Part shown: positions 42,898 through 52,647 of the stretch, one piece after another
Layout: each line of letters starts with the position of its first letter
How positions within the stretch are numbered: position 1 is the stretch's first letter
Origin: Methylobacterium sp. Leaf99
GTDB lineage: Bacteria; Pseudomonadota; Alphaproteobacteria; Rhizobiales; Beijerinckiaceae
NCBI RefSeq assembly: GCF_001422375.1
Contig: NZ_LMMU01000008.1
Location: 200,268 to 264,267, forward strand
Direction of reading: 5' to 3'
DNA: 64,000 nt
The notes under the pieces: generated by a model
What the model was told of the DNA's origin: nothing
What the model saw: only the letters and a program-made list of their open reading frames with translations
The model's database searches: none
Translations under genes and position numbers: made by a program

Positions 42898-43992
42898 GTG
42901 AGCGCCCTCATCGGCCTCACCCTCGGGCGCTACTTCGCGCTGCGCTTCCTGCGCACGATCCTGGGCGTGTTCCTCACGGTCTTCACCCTGGTCTACACCC
43001 TCGATTTCGTCGAGCTGCTGCGCCGCGCGGGTGACGCCGAGGGCGCGTCCACAGGTTTGATGGCCCAGCTCGCCCTGTTCCGGACCCCGGCCGTGGCCGA
43101 GGGCGTGCTGCCCTTCGCGATCCTGTTCGGGTCGATGGCCTCCCTCCTCCAGCTCTCGCGCAAGCTCGAGCTCGTGGTGGCGCGGGCCGCCGGCATCTCG
43201 GCCTGGCAGTTCCTCCAGCCCGGCCTGTTCGTGGCGCTCGCCATCGGGGCCTTCACGGTGGGGGTCTACAACCCGGTCTCGGCCCTGCTGAAGCAGCGCT
43301 CCACCGAGATCGAGGCCAAGATCTTCGCCAAATCCACCAAGGCGGGCTCCGGCAAGGACATCTGGATCCGCCAGCGCAGCCTCGACGGGCAGGCGATCCT
43401 GCGGGCCGAGACGGCCATCGAGGGCACCACGACGCTCGCCGGCGTCTCGGCCTACACCTTCGACGAGGGCGGCGCCTTCGTGTCCGAGGTCGATGCCGCC
43501 AGGGCGATCCTGCACGAGGGCTACTGGGAATTGCAGGAGGCCCGCCTCCTCAGCCCCGGCGCGCCGCCGGAGAGCTTCTCCACCTATCTCATCGCCTCGA
43601 CCCTCGACCCGGGCCAGATCCGCCAGCGCTTCACCCCGCCGGAATCTGTGCCTTTCTGGCAACTTCCCGAGACCATCGCTCGCAACGAGCGGGCGGGGTT
43701 GGATGCCACGCGCTACCGTCTCCAGTATGATGTGCTCATGGCGCGGCCCGTCCTCTTCGTCGCCATGGTGCTCGTGGCGGCCAGCGTTTCCTTAAGGTTC
43801 TTCCGCTTTGGTGGGGTGGGCAAGCTCGTGCTCGGCGGCGTCGCGGCCGGGTTCGCCCTCTACGTCGCGCGGCAGCTCCTCGAAGGGTTGGGTGCGTCGG
43901 GGATCATCACGCCGGCGGTGGCGGCGTGGTTCCCGGCTGTGGTAGGAAGTCTTCTCGGTATGCTCACGCTTCTCTATCAGGAGGACGGCTGA
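42898..43992 (+). CDS. lptG: LPS export permease LptG
   Basis: The 364-residue protein has the same layout as LptF: TLGRYFALRFLRTILGVFL at the start, a periplasmic jellyroll (GKDIWIRQRSLDGQAILR) and three helices at the end, with LLEGLGASGIITPAVAAWFP. The GTG start is three bases after the lptF stop. The stop overlaps the lptD start (TGATG). Confidence 0.93.
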   Translation: MSALIGLTLGRYFALRFLRTILGVFLTVFTLVYTLDFVELLRRAGDAEGASTGLMAQLALFRTPAVAEGVLPFAILFGSMASLLQLSRKLELVVARAAGISAWQFLQPGLFVALAIGAFTVGVYNPVSALLKQRSTEIEAKIFAKSTKAGSGKDIWIRQRSLDGQAILRAETAIEGTTTLAGVSAYTFDEGGAFVSEVDAARAILHEGYWELQEARLLSPGAPPESFSTYLIASTLDPGQIRQRFTPPESVPFWQLPETIARNERAGLDATRYRLQYDVLMARPVLFVAMVLVAASVSLRFFRFGGVGKLVLGGVAAGFALYVARQLLEGLGASGIITPAVAAWFPAVVGSLLGMLTLLYQEDG

Positions 43993-46637
43993 TGCCGGTC
44001 GCCGGATCGGGACACGGGGTGGGATCGTGGCAGGAGTTGGGACTCGCGTTGCGTAAGGTCGCCGACATCGCGTTCGCCGCCGGTTTGCTGGCGCTGCTCC
44101 CCGCCGTGGGTTCCACGGCGGCGGAAGCGCGCCCGGCTGCGCAGTCGGATGCCAAGGCCAAGCCGGACACCAAGGGGAAGCCGGCCGAGCGCCTGCTCGT
44201 GGAGGCGGCCGAGCTCGTCTACGACAACGACAAGAACACCGTCATGGCGCGCGGCAACGCCGAGCTGCATTACGGCCCGCGCACGCTCCAGGCCGACCGC
44301 GTCCTCTACGACCGCAACACCAGCCGGGTCTTCGCCGAGGGCAACGTCCGCCTCACCGACGAGACCGAGGCGGTGCTGACCGGCGCCAAGATGGAGCTGA
44401 CGGACGACTTCAAGAACGGCTTCATCGACGCCCTGCGCATCCAGCAGACCATCGAGGTGAAGGGCCAGCCCGTCCGCACCCGGTTCTCGGCTCCCCGCGC
44501 CGAGCGCATCGAGGGCGACCGCACCAGCTTCGAGTACGGCACCTACACCGCCTGCGAGCCGTGCAAGAACAACCCCGAGACGCCGCCCCTCTGGCAGATC
44601 CGCGCCACCAAGATCATCCACAACAACGAGACGCACACCATCGCGTTCGAGGAATCCACCCTCGAGATCGCCGGCATCCCCCTCGCCTACCTGCCGTATT
44701 TCGAGACGGCCGATCCGAGCGTGAAGCGCAAATCGGGCTTCCTGACGCCGCGCTTCATCTCGTCGACGGCCCTCGGCAGCGGCCTCGCCACGCCCTACTT
44801 CTTCAACCTCGCGCCGGACTACGACCTCACCCTGTCGCCGGCCTTCCTGAGCAATCAGGGCGTGCTGGGCCAGGCCGAGTTCCGGCAGCGCCTCGACACG
44901 GGCTTCTACAACCTGCGCCTGTCGGGCATCTTCCAGACGACGCCGAGCGCGTTCCTGCCCGGCCCCCTCGGCGCCGGTGACCGCGACTTCCGCGGCGCCG
45001 TCGAGTCGAAGGGCCAGTTCTACATCAACGACCGCTGGCGCACGGGCTGGGACCTCGTCGGCGTCACCGACAAGTGGTTCCTCGACAATTACCGCATCCG
45101 CAACCAGAGCATCACCACGGACTATTTCCGCGAGGCGGTCTCGACGGCCTACCTCATCGGACAGGGCGACCGCTCGTGGTTCGAGGCGCGGGGCTACTAC
45201 TTCAAGGGCCTGTCGAGCTTCGACTGGCAGAAGGAACAGCCCATCGTCGCGCCGGTCATCGACTACGACAAGCGCATCAACGGGCCGGCGCCGCTCGGCG
45301 GCGAGGTCCGTTTCGAGGCCAACATCACGAGCCTGACCCGCGAGGCCACCGACTTCCAGGGCATCCCGCGCACGGGCGCCTACCTGTTGAGCCCGAGCGC
45401 CAACGGTCAGAGCTTCCCGCTCTACGAAACCTGCCTGACCTTCACCCGCGGCACCTGTCTGATCCGGGGGCTCGCCGGCGCGAACACCCGCGCCTCGGCG
45501 CAGGTCTCCTGGCGCCGGACCTTCATCGATGAGGCGGGCCAGGTGTTCACGCCGTTCGCCTACCTGCGCACCGACGCGTTCTTCGTCGATCCACGCAATT
45601 CCGGCTACCAGAACGCCCTGGCGCAGAATCTGACGACGCAGGATTCCGACATCTCCGGCCGGGTGATGCCGGCCGTCGGCCTCGACTACCGCTATCCGTT
45701 CGTCTCCAATTTCGGGCCGCTGGGCGTCCACACCCTGGAACCCATCGCCCAGGTCATCGCCCGCCCGAGCGAGACCCGCATCGGCCGCCTGCCCAACGAG
45801 GACGCCCAGAGCCTCGTCTTCGACGACACCTCCCTGTTCCAGTGGGACAAGTTCTCGGGCTACGACCGGGTCGAGGGCGGCCTGCGGACCAACCTCGGCG
45901 CGCAGTACTCGGTGGTGACCCCCGCGGGCTGGTACGCGAACCTGCTGTTCGGCGAGTCGATCCAGATCGCCGGCGTCAACTCGTTCCGGCGCGGCGACAT
46001 CGCCAATGTCGGCCTCGATTCCGGCCTCGAGAACCGTCGCTCGGACTTCGTCGGCCGTTTCCAGCTCTCGCCCAACCAGAACATCAGCTTCATCTCGCGG
46101 GCGCGGTTCGACCAGCGGGATTTTGCCGTCAACCGGTTCGAGACGGGCGTGACGGCGCGCTTCGCCCCGTTCCTGCCCCTGGACCTGTCGCTGTTCTATT
46201 CGTTCTACGAGGCGCAGCCGGCCCTCGGCTTCGTGCACCGGCGCGAGGGTCTGACCGCGTCCGCCACCTACCACGTCACGCCGAACTGGTTCGTCACCGG
46301 TTCGGCCCTGGTGGATCTGAGCCACTACCTCGACGTGCGCGACAACTTCGCCGACGCCTACACCGCCTACCTGCAAAACCCCGTCGGCCCGTCGCCGATC
46401 TACGTCAATCCCGGCAAGTCCTACCTCTCGGGCATCAGCCTCGGGGCCGGCTATCAGGACGAGTGCACCACGGTGTCGCTGAACTACATCGTCTCGCCCA
46501 TCGCCACGGCCCTCGGCACGGCGGAGCGCAACCGCACGGTGCTGCTGCGCGTCGAGCTGAAGACCCTCGGCGAGGCGGACCTGCGCCAGAACCTCGGCAC
46601 GGCGACGACCTCGGACGGTATCGCCACCGTCCGGTGA
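43992..46637 (+). CDS. lptD: LPS assembly protein LptD
   Basis: The 881-residue outer-membrane protein has a signal segment (FAAGLLALLPAVGSTAAEA), a periplasmic OstA domain (VEAAELVYDNDKNTVMARGN, near residues 70-170) and a long beta-barrel region (ASAQVSWRRTFIDEAGQV and many alternating strands). With LptE it inserts LPS into the outer leaflet. Cysteines in YTACEPCKN and ETCLTFTRGTC could form the structural disulfides known in LptD. It is followed by pdxA, with no surA between. Confidence 0.93.
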   Translation: MPVAGSGHGVGSWQELGLALRKVADIAFAAGLLALLPAVGSTAAEARPAAQSDAKAKPDTKGKPAERLLVEAAELVYDNDKNTVMARGNAELHYGPRTLQADRVLYDRNTSRVFAEGNVRLTDETEAVLTGAKMELTDDFKNGFIDALRIQQTIEVKGQPVRTRFSAPRAERIEGDRTSFEYGTYTACEPCKNNPETPPLWQIRATKIIHNNETHTIAFEESTLEIAGIPLAYLPYFETADPSVKRKSGFLTPRFISSTALGSGLATPYFFNLAPDYDLTLSPAFLSNQGVLGQAEFRQRLDTGFYNLRLSGIFQTTPSAFLPGPLGAGDRDFRGAVESKGQFYINDRWRTGWDLVGVTDKWFLDNYRIRNQSITTDYFREAVSTAYLIGQGDRSWFEARGYYFKGLSSFDWQKEQPIVAPVIDYDKRINGPAPLGGEVRFEANITSLTREATDFQGIPRTGAYLLSPSANGQSFPLYETCLTFTRGTCLIRGLAGANTRASAQVSWRRTFIDEAGQVFTPFAYLRTDAFFVDPRNSGYQNALAQNLTTQDSDISGRVMPAVGLDYRYPFVSNFGPLGVHTLEPIAQVIARPSETRIGRLPNEDAQSLVFDDTSLFQWDKFSGYDRVEGGLRTNLGAQYSVVTPAGWYANLLFGESIQIAGVNSFRRGDIANVGLDSGLENRRSDFVGRFQLSPNQNISFISRARFDQRDFAVNRFETGVTARFAPFLPLDLSLFYSFYEAQPALGFVHRREGLTASATYHVTPNWFVTGSALVDLSHYLDVRDNFADAYTAYLQNPVGPSPIYVNPGKSYLSGISLGAGYQDECTTVSLNYIVSPIATALGTAERNRTVLLRVELKTLGEADLRQNLGTATTSDGIATVR

Positions 46638-46658
46638 CCCCCGTCGTCGTGCTGGGTC

Positions 46659-46694
46659 TCGTCTTGCCGGATCGTCTTGCCGGGTCGTCTTGCC
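46659..46694. repeat. 13-bp tandem repeat between lptD and pdxA
   Basis: The unit TCGTCTTGCCGGR is present twice in full and once in part (46659, 46672, 46685). It fills the short gap where surA is often found in related genomes. Confidence 0.75.
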
Positions 46695-46750
46695 TTGTCG
46701 GTCCCGACCTGCGACGCGGTCGGGATGACAATGCAAGGACGGCGGACGAC

Positions 46751-47800
46751 GTGACCGATCACAAGCCGATCGCCCTCACCCTCGGCGACCCGGCCGGGAT
46801 CGGGCCGGAACTCGCCCTGATGGCGTGGCGGGACCGTGACGAGGGCTTCGCCCTGCCGCCGTTCTTCCTCATCGGCGACCCGGATTTCGTCGAGCGGCGC
46901 GCGAGCGAACTCGGGTTCTCGATCCCCGTTGCGGAGGTCGGCCCGGATTACGCCACCGAGGTGTTTCCCCGTGCGCTCCCGGTGATGCCCCTGCCGAGCG
47001 GCGCGCGCATCGGGGCCGTGGCCGGGAGGCCGGATCCCGCCAATGCCGGGGCGACCCTTGAATCCATCACCACGGGCGTCGCCCTCGTGCGCGCCGGGAT
47101 CGCCACGGCCCTCGTGACCAATCCCATCGCCAAGTACGTCCTCACCCAGGTCGGCTTCGCCCATCCGGGCCACACGGAGTTCCTCGCCGCCCTGAGCGTC
47201 GAGCCCGGTGAGGCGGTGCCGCTCCCGGTGATGATGCTGTGGAGCGAGACCCTCGCGGTGGTGCCGGTCACGATCCACGTGGCGCTCCGCCGGGTGCCCG
47301 AACTGCTCACCCAGGACCTCGTCGTCGCCACGGCTCGCATCGTCGCCCACGACCTGCGTCACCGCTTCGGCCTCGCCCATCCGCGCCTCGTCCTGTCCGG
47401 CCTCAACCCCCATGCGGGCGAGAACGCCACCATGGGCCTGGAGGACCGCGACGTGCTGGAGCCGGCGGTGGCGCAGCTCCAGAACGAGGGCATCGACATC
47501 CGGGGGCCGCTGCCCGCCGACACCCTGTTCCACCCGCGGGCGCGCGCGACCTACGACGTGGCGCTGACCCCGACCCACGATCAGGCGCTCATCCCCATCA
47601 AGACCATCGCGTTCGACGACGGGGTCAACGTGACCCTCGGCCTGCCCTTCATCCGGACCTCCCCGGACCACGGTACCGCCTTCGACATCGCCGGCAGGGG
47701 GATCGCCCGCCCCGACAGCCTGATGGCGGCCCTGCGCCTCGCCGCCCGCCTCGCCAAGAGGCCTCGCCAGGAGGCCTCCCCAATGAGCCCCGCGTCATGA
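46751..47800 (+). CDS. pdxA: 4-hydroxythreonine-4-phosphate dehydrogenase
   Basis: The 349-residue protein starts with GTG ([20 protein letters not shown]). It has TNPIAKYVL, the metal histidines in [13 protein letters not shown] and [18 protein letters not shown], and [20 protein letters not shown]. It acts in the DXP-dependent route to pyridoxal phosphate. The stop overlaps the rsmA start (ATGA). Confidence 0.94.
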   Translation: MTDHKPIALTLGDPAGIGPELALMAWRDRDEGFALPPFFLIGDPDFVERRASELGFSIPVAEVGPDYATEVFPRALPVMPLPSGARIGAVAGRPDPANAGATLESITTGVALVRAGIATALVTNPIAKYVLTQVGFAHPGHTEFLAALSVEPGEAVPLPVMMLWSETLAVVPVTIHVALRRVPELLTQDLVVATARIVAHDLRHRFGLAHPRLVLSGLNPHAGENATMGLEDRDVLEPAVAQLQNEGIDIRGPLPADTLFHPRARATYDVALTPTHDQALIPIKTIAFDDGVNVTLGLPFIRTSPDHGTAFDIAGRGIARPDSLMAALRLAARLAKRPRQEASPMSPAS

Positions 47801-48681
47801 GCGACATCGATCATCGTGCCGACGACGGCCTGCCGCCCCTGCGCGATGTGGTGCGCACGCACGGCCTGGAGCCGAAGAAGGCGCTCGGCCAGAATTTTCT
47901 GTTCGACCTCAACCTCACGGGCCGCATCGCCCGCTCGGCCGGACCCCTGGAGGGCGTCACCGTCGTGGAGATCGGTCCCGGTCCCGGCGGCCTCACCCGC
48001 GCCCTCCTGAGTGCCGGCGCCGCCCGGGTCATCGCCGTCGAGCGCGATCCCCGCGCCCTGCCGGCCCTCGCCGAGATCGCCGCCCGTTATCCCGGCCGCC
48101 TCGATGTCGTGGATGCCGATGCCCTCACCTTCGATCCCGTGCCGCTCATCGGTTCCGGGCCCTGGGGCGCCGGTTTGGGCTCCGGGCCCGTGCGGATCGT
48201 CGCCAACCTGCCCTACAACATCGGCACGCCGCTGCTGACGGGCTGGCTCACCGACCCGGCCTGGCCGCCGTGGTGGGACAGCCTCACCCTGATGTTCCAG
48301 CGCGAGGTCGCCGAGCGCATCGTGGCGGATGAATCGGACCGGGCGAATTACGGCCGCCTCGGCGTCCTGTGCGGCTGGCGGACGCAAGCCGACATCCTGT
48401 TCGACGTCGCCCCCTCCGCCTTCGTGCCGCCGCCCAAGGTCACGTCGAGCGTGGTGCGGCTGACGCCCCGGCCGGCCCCCCTGCCCTGCGCCGTCGAGAC
48501 CCTGGAGCGCGTCACCCGCGCGGCCTTCGGCCAGCGTCGCAAGATGCTGCGCCAGAGCCTCAAGGCGGCGACCCCCGACGCCCTGCGCCTGCTGGAGGCC
48601 GCGGGCATTGCCGAGACCGCCCGCGCCGAGGAGGTGCCGGTGGCGGGCTTCGTCGCCATGGCGCGGGTTTTGGCCGGCTGA
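47797..48681 (+). CDS. rsmA: 16S rRNA dimethyladenosine transferase
   Basis: The 294-residue Rossmann methyltransferase has [14 protein letters not shown], the SAM motif [16 protein letters not shown], the catalytic [14 protein letters not shown] and the C-terminal [14 protein letters not shown]. It dimethylates two adenines near the 3' end of 16S rRNA (KsgA). ATG overlaps the pdxA stop. Confidence 0.95.
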   Translation: MSDIDHRADDGLPPLRDVVRTHGLEPKKALGQNFLFDLNLTGRIARSAGPLEGVTVVEIGPGPGGLTRALLSAGAARVIAVERDPRALPALAEIAARYPGRLDVVDADALTFDPVPLIGSGPWGAGLGSGPVRIVANLPYNIGTPLLTGWLTDPAWPPWWDSLTLMFQREVAERIVADESDRANYGRLGVLCGWRTQADILFDVAPSAFVPPPKVTSSVVRLTPRPAPLPCAVETLERVTRAAFGQRRKMLRQSLKAATPDALRLLEAAGIAETARAEEVPVAGFVAMARVLAG

Positions 48682-48734
48682 CGGACGGTGAGTTCCCGCC
48701 GTCGCGCGAACCCGGAGCGTCGCGCCCTGTCCGG

Positions 48735-50609
48735 TCAGGCGAGGGTGTACTCGTTCGCGGTGATCTGGTCCGGCCTCACCCCCGGGAGTGCGACCTCGAC
48801 GCTGCCGTAGGTGATGACGGCGTGCCCGTGATCCGAGGTGACCACCGGTTCGTCATGCGTGTCATGGTGCGGGCCCGACGCGCCGGGCCGGCAACCGGGA
48901 TCGGTCCAGCCCCCGGCGGTCTCGAAAACCAGATGGTCCCGTCCGGGCCGGAAGTCGGTGATGACGGCCTTCGTATCCGCCGTGAACACGAACTGGTCGT
49001 TCCCACCGCCGCCCGTCAGGGTCTGGTCGCCGGTGCCGGCGACCAGCATGTCGCCCTTCGGCCCTCCCGCCACGAGCGCTTCGCCGTTCGTGCCGATCAC
49101 GAGCTGCGGCGCATCCGGATTTTCGGACGCCACATCGCTGCTGCGGCGGTCGTAGAAGGTGAAGGCGTCGTCCTGGATATGCCGTGTGTCGGTGTTCCGC
49201 GTGATGATGTCCGACAGGGTCGTGTGGCGGATATCGTTCAGCGTCTGCCGATCGAACTGGTCGTTCTGGTACCAGAGGCGATCCCCGTCGCGCAGGTGAT
49301 CGAATTGCGCGCCGACGATGGCCGAGAAGGTTGGCCCGAGTAGAGAACCCGGCGCGTGAGCTTCGGCGAGGCCTCCGGTCCAGAGATCGACGGCCTCCAC
49401 GGAGCCGAAGGCCTCGCGCATCGCCGCGACCGTGGCCCGGTCGTCGGTGATCTCGGAAAAGTCCGCGTAGGGGGCGAAGCCGAGTTCCTCGCGGGTCTCG
49501 TTGAGGGTGCCCAGGCCGAGGTCGCGGCCGCGTTGGATATTGATGCTCGCCAGATCCAGGACGACCGGCGGATCGTTCAGGAAGTTGCGCAGGTCCTCGA
49601 CGATGCGGACATCCATCGTCTGCGAGGCGTCGTCGCCGAGGTGGCGCAGGAAGCCGTCGGCTCCCGATGCCGCCGCGAAGGCCGCCGGTGTCATCCCGAA
49701 GGTGTCCCGGAGTTCGAGCCCCGGTCCGACGAGGTTGCCGGCCTCGTCGACGCGCTCCGTCTCGGCCGAGACGATGGAATGCCCGAACCGGTAGGCCGCG
49801 CCCGCGAACTCGACGCTGATCCGCGGGTCCACCTCGGCATCGTAGCCCCCGTAGGGCGCCATCGCATCGGCACCGAGGAGGTGGGGCAGGAACTCGTCGT
49901 AGGTGATGTGCTGGATCTCCGCGGTCACGATCGCCCTCGCCTGGTGGTAGAGGGCATCGCCACCGAGGTCGGGATGAGCCGCAGAAAGCCGGTCCACCTG
50001 GAAATTGTGTTCGCGCAGGAACAGCGTCTGGAGCGCGGTCAGGGACGGGTTCTCCGCGGCACGCCCGTCGCCCGCCAGGAAGGCGCCATTCACGATCGGC
50101 AGATTGTCCCCGATCGAGGTCGCCAGATGTCCGTCCGGGAGCCGCAGGCGCGCGGCCGTGGCCGCATCCGAACCATAGACCATCGAGGCATCGAGCCAGC
50201 CGGTGACGGCGTTCCGGGCGATCGCCGGCATGTCCGTGCCGGCCCCGGTCGCGGGATCGATGACGGCGCGGGTGATGGGAATAGGGCTCCCGGCGGCGAA
50301 GAACGCGTCACCGGCCGGGACCACGACGTCGATCCGCGTGACCCCATCCGTGCGGCTGAGGTCGAGATCGTGGTCGATGAACTGCCCCCAGGCGTAGAGC
50401 ATCCCCGACACGCCCTGCGGGTTCGGAATCGTCGGATCGCCCTCCCCGACGACGATGTTGCTGATCGACCGCGCGTTCGGCCCATCGACCAGGGTCGAGA
50501 TCCCGTCCGCGTAATGCGCCGCGCCGAGCCGGGCGAAATTGCTGCCGACCGCGTTGAGGTCGGCTCGGCCGAGGTTGTTGCCCGAACCGGTGATCGAATA
50601 GAACTCCAT
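48735..50609 (-). CDS. Animal-type haem peroxidase with RTX-like C-terminus (peroxicin-like)
   Basis: The 624-residue protein has distal His and haem-linking Asp in WGQFIDHDLDLS (near residue 78), then LFLREHNFQVDRL, proximal His in YRFGHSIV (near residue 275) and NIQRGRDLGLGTLNETREELG. This is the cyclooxygenase/myeloperoxidase superfamily. The C-terminal region (GEALVAGGPKGDMLVAGTGD, then GGGGNDQFVFTADTKAV) resembles RTX calcium-binding repeats, so type I secretion without a signal peptide is likely. The canonical NIQRGRDHG His is Leu here. The substrate is unknown; such enzymes make hypohalous acids. ATG 50609 was chosen; one at 50642 is possible. Confidence 0.85.
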   Translation of the reverse strand: MEFYSITGSGNNLGRADLNAVGSNFARLGAAHYADGISTLVDGPNARSISNIVVGEGDPTIPNPQGVSGMLYAWGQFIDHDLDLSRTDGVTRIDVVVPAGDAFFAAGSPIPITRAVIDPATGAGTDMPAIARNAVTGWLDASMVYGSDAATAARLRLPDGHLATSIGDNLPIVNGAFLAGDGRAAENPSLTALQTLFLREHNFQVDRLSAAHPDLGGDALYHQARAIVTAEIQHITYDEFLPHLLGADAMAPYGGYDAEVDPRISVEFAGAAYRFGHSIVSAETERVDEAGNLVGPGLELRDTFGMTPAAFAAASGADGFLRHLGDDASQTMDVRIVEDLRNFLNDPPVVLDLASINIQRGRDLGLGTLNETREELGFAPYADFSEITDDRATVAAMREAFGSVEAVDLWTGGLAEAHAPGSLLGPTFSAIVGAQFDHLRDGDRLWYQNDQFDRQTLNDIRHTTLSDIITRNTDTRHIQDDAFTFYDRRSSDVASENPDAPQLVIGTNGEALVAGGPKGDMLVAGTGDQTLTGGGGNDQFVFTADTKAVITDFRPGRDHLVFETAGGWTDPGCRPGASGPHHDTHDEPVVTSDHGHAVITYGSVEVALPGVRPDQITANEYTLA

Positions 50610-51475
50610 CGCGATGCGTCCTTTCACCCGTCCCGCGCTCATCCGCGGGGTTTCGTGCCGTCGCCGGTCTCCCGTCGACCGCGGTGTCCCGGGTGGGCAA
50701 GCGCATCGCGCGACCTCGCCGCTGCGAGCGACGGGCCCCGCCACCCCGCGGGGACAGGCCGACGACGCGCGTCCGCGTTTCACCCCCTGAACAGTCGTCC
50801 TGGTCGGCCGGGACAGATCTCGGCCGGAAGCGGACAGCCTCCGACAGTCGAACCGGTATGGTACGTCAGTACCTCGGCGCCGACAGGCGTGATTCGCATT
50901 AATTTATTGCTTTTAAATCGGGGAAAGTCAAATCGATAACAATGATTATTATTTAGGATTGGAGATAGATCGGATCAATGTAAATTTATATTGAGCTGTG
51001 TTCTATCTAGATTTATCAGTGTGATATCGGACATTTCCGAAGCGTTGTCTTGGAAACTTGCGACGGGCGATCGACGCGGGCGGCTTGTGAGGACTTTTCA
51101 TCGGCAGCTCGAACACGCGCAGGCTCCATGGCAATCCGCCACAAGCATCAGATGTGTCTACGAGTTGGGCATCTACGGTGTCCGGGGTGGCAGATGGATT
51201 GTCACCGCGACAGCCTGCACGGACGCAAGTCGATCCATGGTCCGACTCGAAGATGGATTGATCGTTGACCTGGAACGGCGTCGTCGATCATCCTGATGCA
51301 GCGTTGAAATAGTATGCCTGATCGGGAATTTCATCACGGATGTCGTCGGATGACGCGACGTGACGGGGGTCGCGCGATCGTCGGCCCCGGCCGCATCGAT
51401 GGCCAAGAACCGTCCCGTTCGGCGGACCGGTGACATGGGACGCGAATCGCCGATCATGCGGCCGGTTCGGGACAA
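50610..51475. other. Long region without a recognised gene, AT-rich in the middle
   Basis: The 866 bases upstream of the peroxidase hold no gene that could be supported. The stretch 50895-51020 is strikingly AT-rich compared with the window (TTAATTTATTGCTTTTAAAT and TGATTATTATTTAGG). It includes a Fur-box-like sequence at 50935-50954. Short open frames at 50991-51296 and 51173-51478 have no recognisable features. The peroxidase promoter is presumably here. Confidence 0.5.
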
Positions 51476-51510
51476 CAAAAAAGGGCCGCCCGGTTGCCCG
51501 GGCGGCCCTC
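51476..51510 (-). terminator. Rho-independent terminator of the Tim44-domain gene
   Basis: On the minus strand GGGCCGCCCGG pairs with CCGGGCGGCCC around a short loop and is followed by TTTTTTGTTG. It starts 29 bases after the gene stop. Confidence 0.9.
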
Positions 51511-51538
51511 ATGTCTTGGGGGTCCGAAAAAAGGGTCT

Positions 51539-52537
51539 TCAGCGGCCCTGCTGGATCGCCGAAAGCACCCAGCGACCGCCGCGCTCGCGCAAGAAGGTCC
51601 ACAGCTCGACGGCCTCCGGCTCGCCGGTGGCGACGACGCGGTCGGTGCGGCGCTCGACGGTGACGTCCTTGATGGCGTAGCGCATGGCGACGGTCGCGTA
51701 CTCGGAATTGCCCTCGCCCCACGACTCGGACAGGTCACCCTGCAGGAGTTTCACGTCGGAGATGCGGTTGACGACGCCCTTGGCCTCGTTGGCGCGCAGC
51801 TCCTCAATGAAGTAACCGGCCATCTCCGGGGTCGCGAGGTTGCGCAGACCTGCCACGTCCTCGCGGCCATAAGCTTCCTGAACGCCCTTGAGGGCGATCT
51901 CGAAGCTCTCGAAGTCGCCGGGTCCGATCTGGACCGGACGGGCCTGCACCGGCTGCACCGGTGCGGGGCCACGCCCCATGCCACCGCCGCCAAGTCCGCC
52001 CATCGGGCTCGGGCCGGCGTTGCCGCCGCCCATGCCGTTCGGACCGGTGCCGTTGCCGCTCAGCTCCGAGCGGGCATGGCCGGCCGCCGCCGGGGTACCC
52101 TGGCGCCGGCGGAACCAGCGCACGGCGAGGGCGACGAGGAGGACGACGAGGCCGACCTGCAGCATCAGGCCGATGAACGAGGCGATGCCGCCGAGGCCGC
52201 CGAAGAAACCGCCGCCGAGGAGCGCGCCGAGGAGGCCGGCACCGAGGAGGCCGGCCATGAAGCCGCCGCCGAAGCGCGGGCGCTGAGCCGCCGCCGGATT
52301 CATGCCGGGGTTGCCCATGGCCGGGCCGGGCTGGGTCTGCGAGCGCTGGATCGGCGCAGCCGTGGTGGGAGCCGTGGTGGTGGCCGACGGGGGGGCGTAG
52401 GTGCGCGAGCCGCGCGAGCCCATTCCGCTGCTGCCGCCGCCCGGACGTGCCTCCGCCATGGGCGCCGCCAGCGCCAGGGTGGCGGCGAGCGTGAGGATGG
52501 TGGCCGCGCGCTTGCGGCGCGTGGGGGTGGTGAGCAT
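51539..52537 (-). CDS. Tim44-like domain membrane protein
   Basis: The 332-residue protein has a signal-like N-terminus (RAATILTLAATLALAAPMAEA), a Gly/Ser/Pro/Thr-rich segment, two hydrophobic helices (FMAGLLGAGLLGALLGGGFF; IGLMLQVGLVVLLVALAVRW) and a C-terminal Tim44-like domain from about residue 215 (DFESFEIALKGVQEAYGRED, then TPEMAGYFIEEL). Tim44-like bacterial proteins are of unclear role; the fold is shared with mitochondrial import factor Tim44. It has its own terminator. Confidence 0.85.
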   Translation of the reverse strand: MLTTPTRRKRAATILTLAATLALAAPMAEARPGGGSSGMGSRGSRTYAPPSATTTAPTTAAPIQRSQTQPGPAMGNPGMNPAAAQRPRFGGGFMAGLLGAGLLGALLGGGFFGGLGGIASFIGLMLQVGLVVLLVALAVRWFRRRQGTPAAAGHARSELSGNGTGPNGMGGGNAGPSPMGGLGGGGMGRGPAPVQPVQARPVQIGPGDFESFEIALKGVQEAYGREDVAGLRNLATPEMAGYFIEELRANEAKGVVNRISDVKLLQGDLSESWGEGNSEYATVAMRYAIKDVTVERRTDRVVATGEPEAVELWTFLRERGGRWVLSAIQQGR

Positions 52538-52647
52538 GAATTCGCCCCTGATGCGATTCGATAAATGTCTGGCGGAAGCGCCAGTCATTATATGGTGACG
52601 TGTGACGCGCGGTTTTAGTCCACCACACCGAACGCTTTTCGACGTTC

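Noticed and set aside
43977..46736. Open frame of about 920 codons opposite lptD
   Set aside because: A shadow of lptD codon use; no motif, no ribosome site.
50991..51296. Short frame in the peroxidase upstream region
   Set aside because: No ribosome-binding site, no family features, and composition unlike neighbouring genes.
51173..51478. Short minus-strand frame upstream of the peroxidase
   Set aside because: Overlaps the terminator side and shows no motif.
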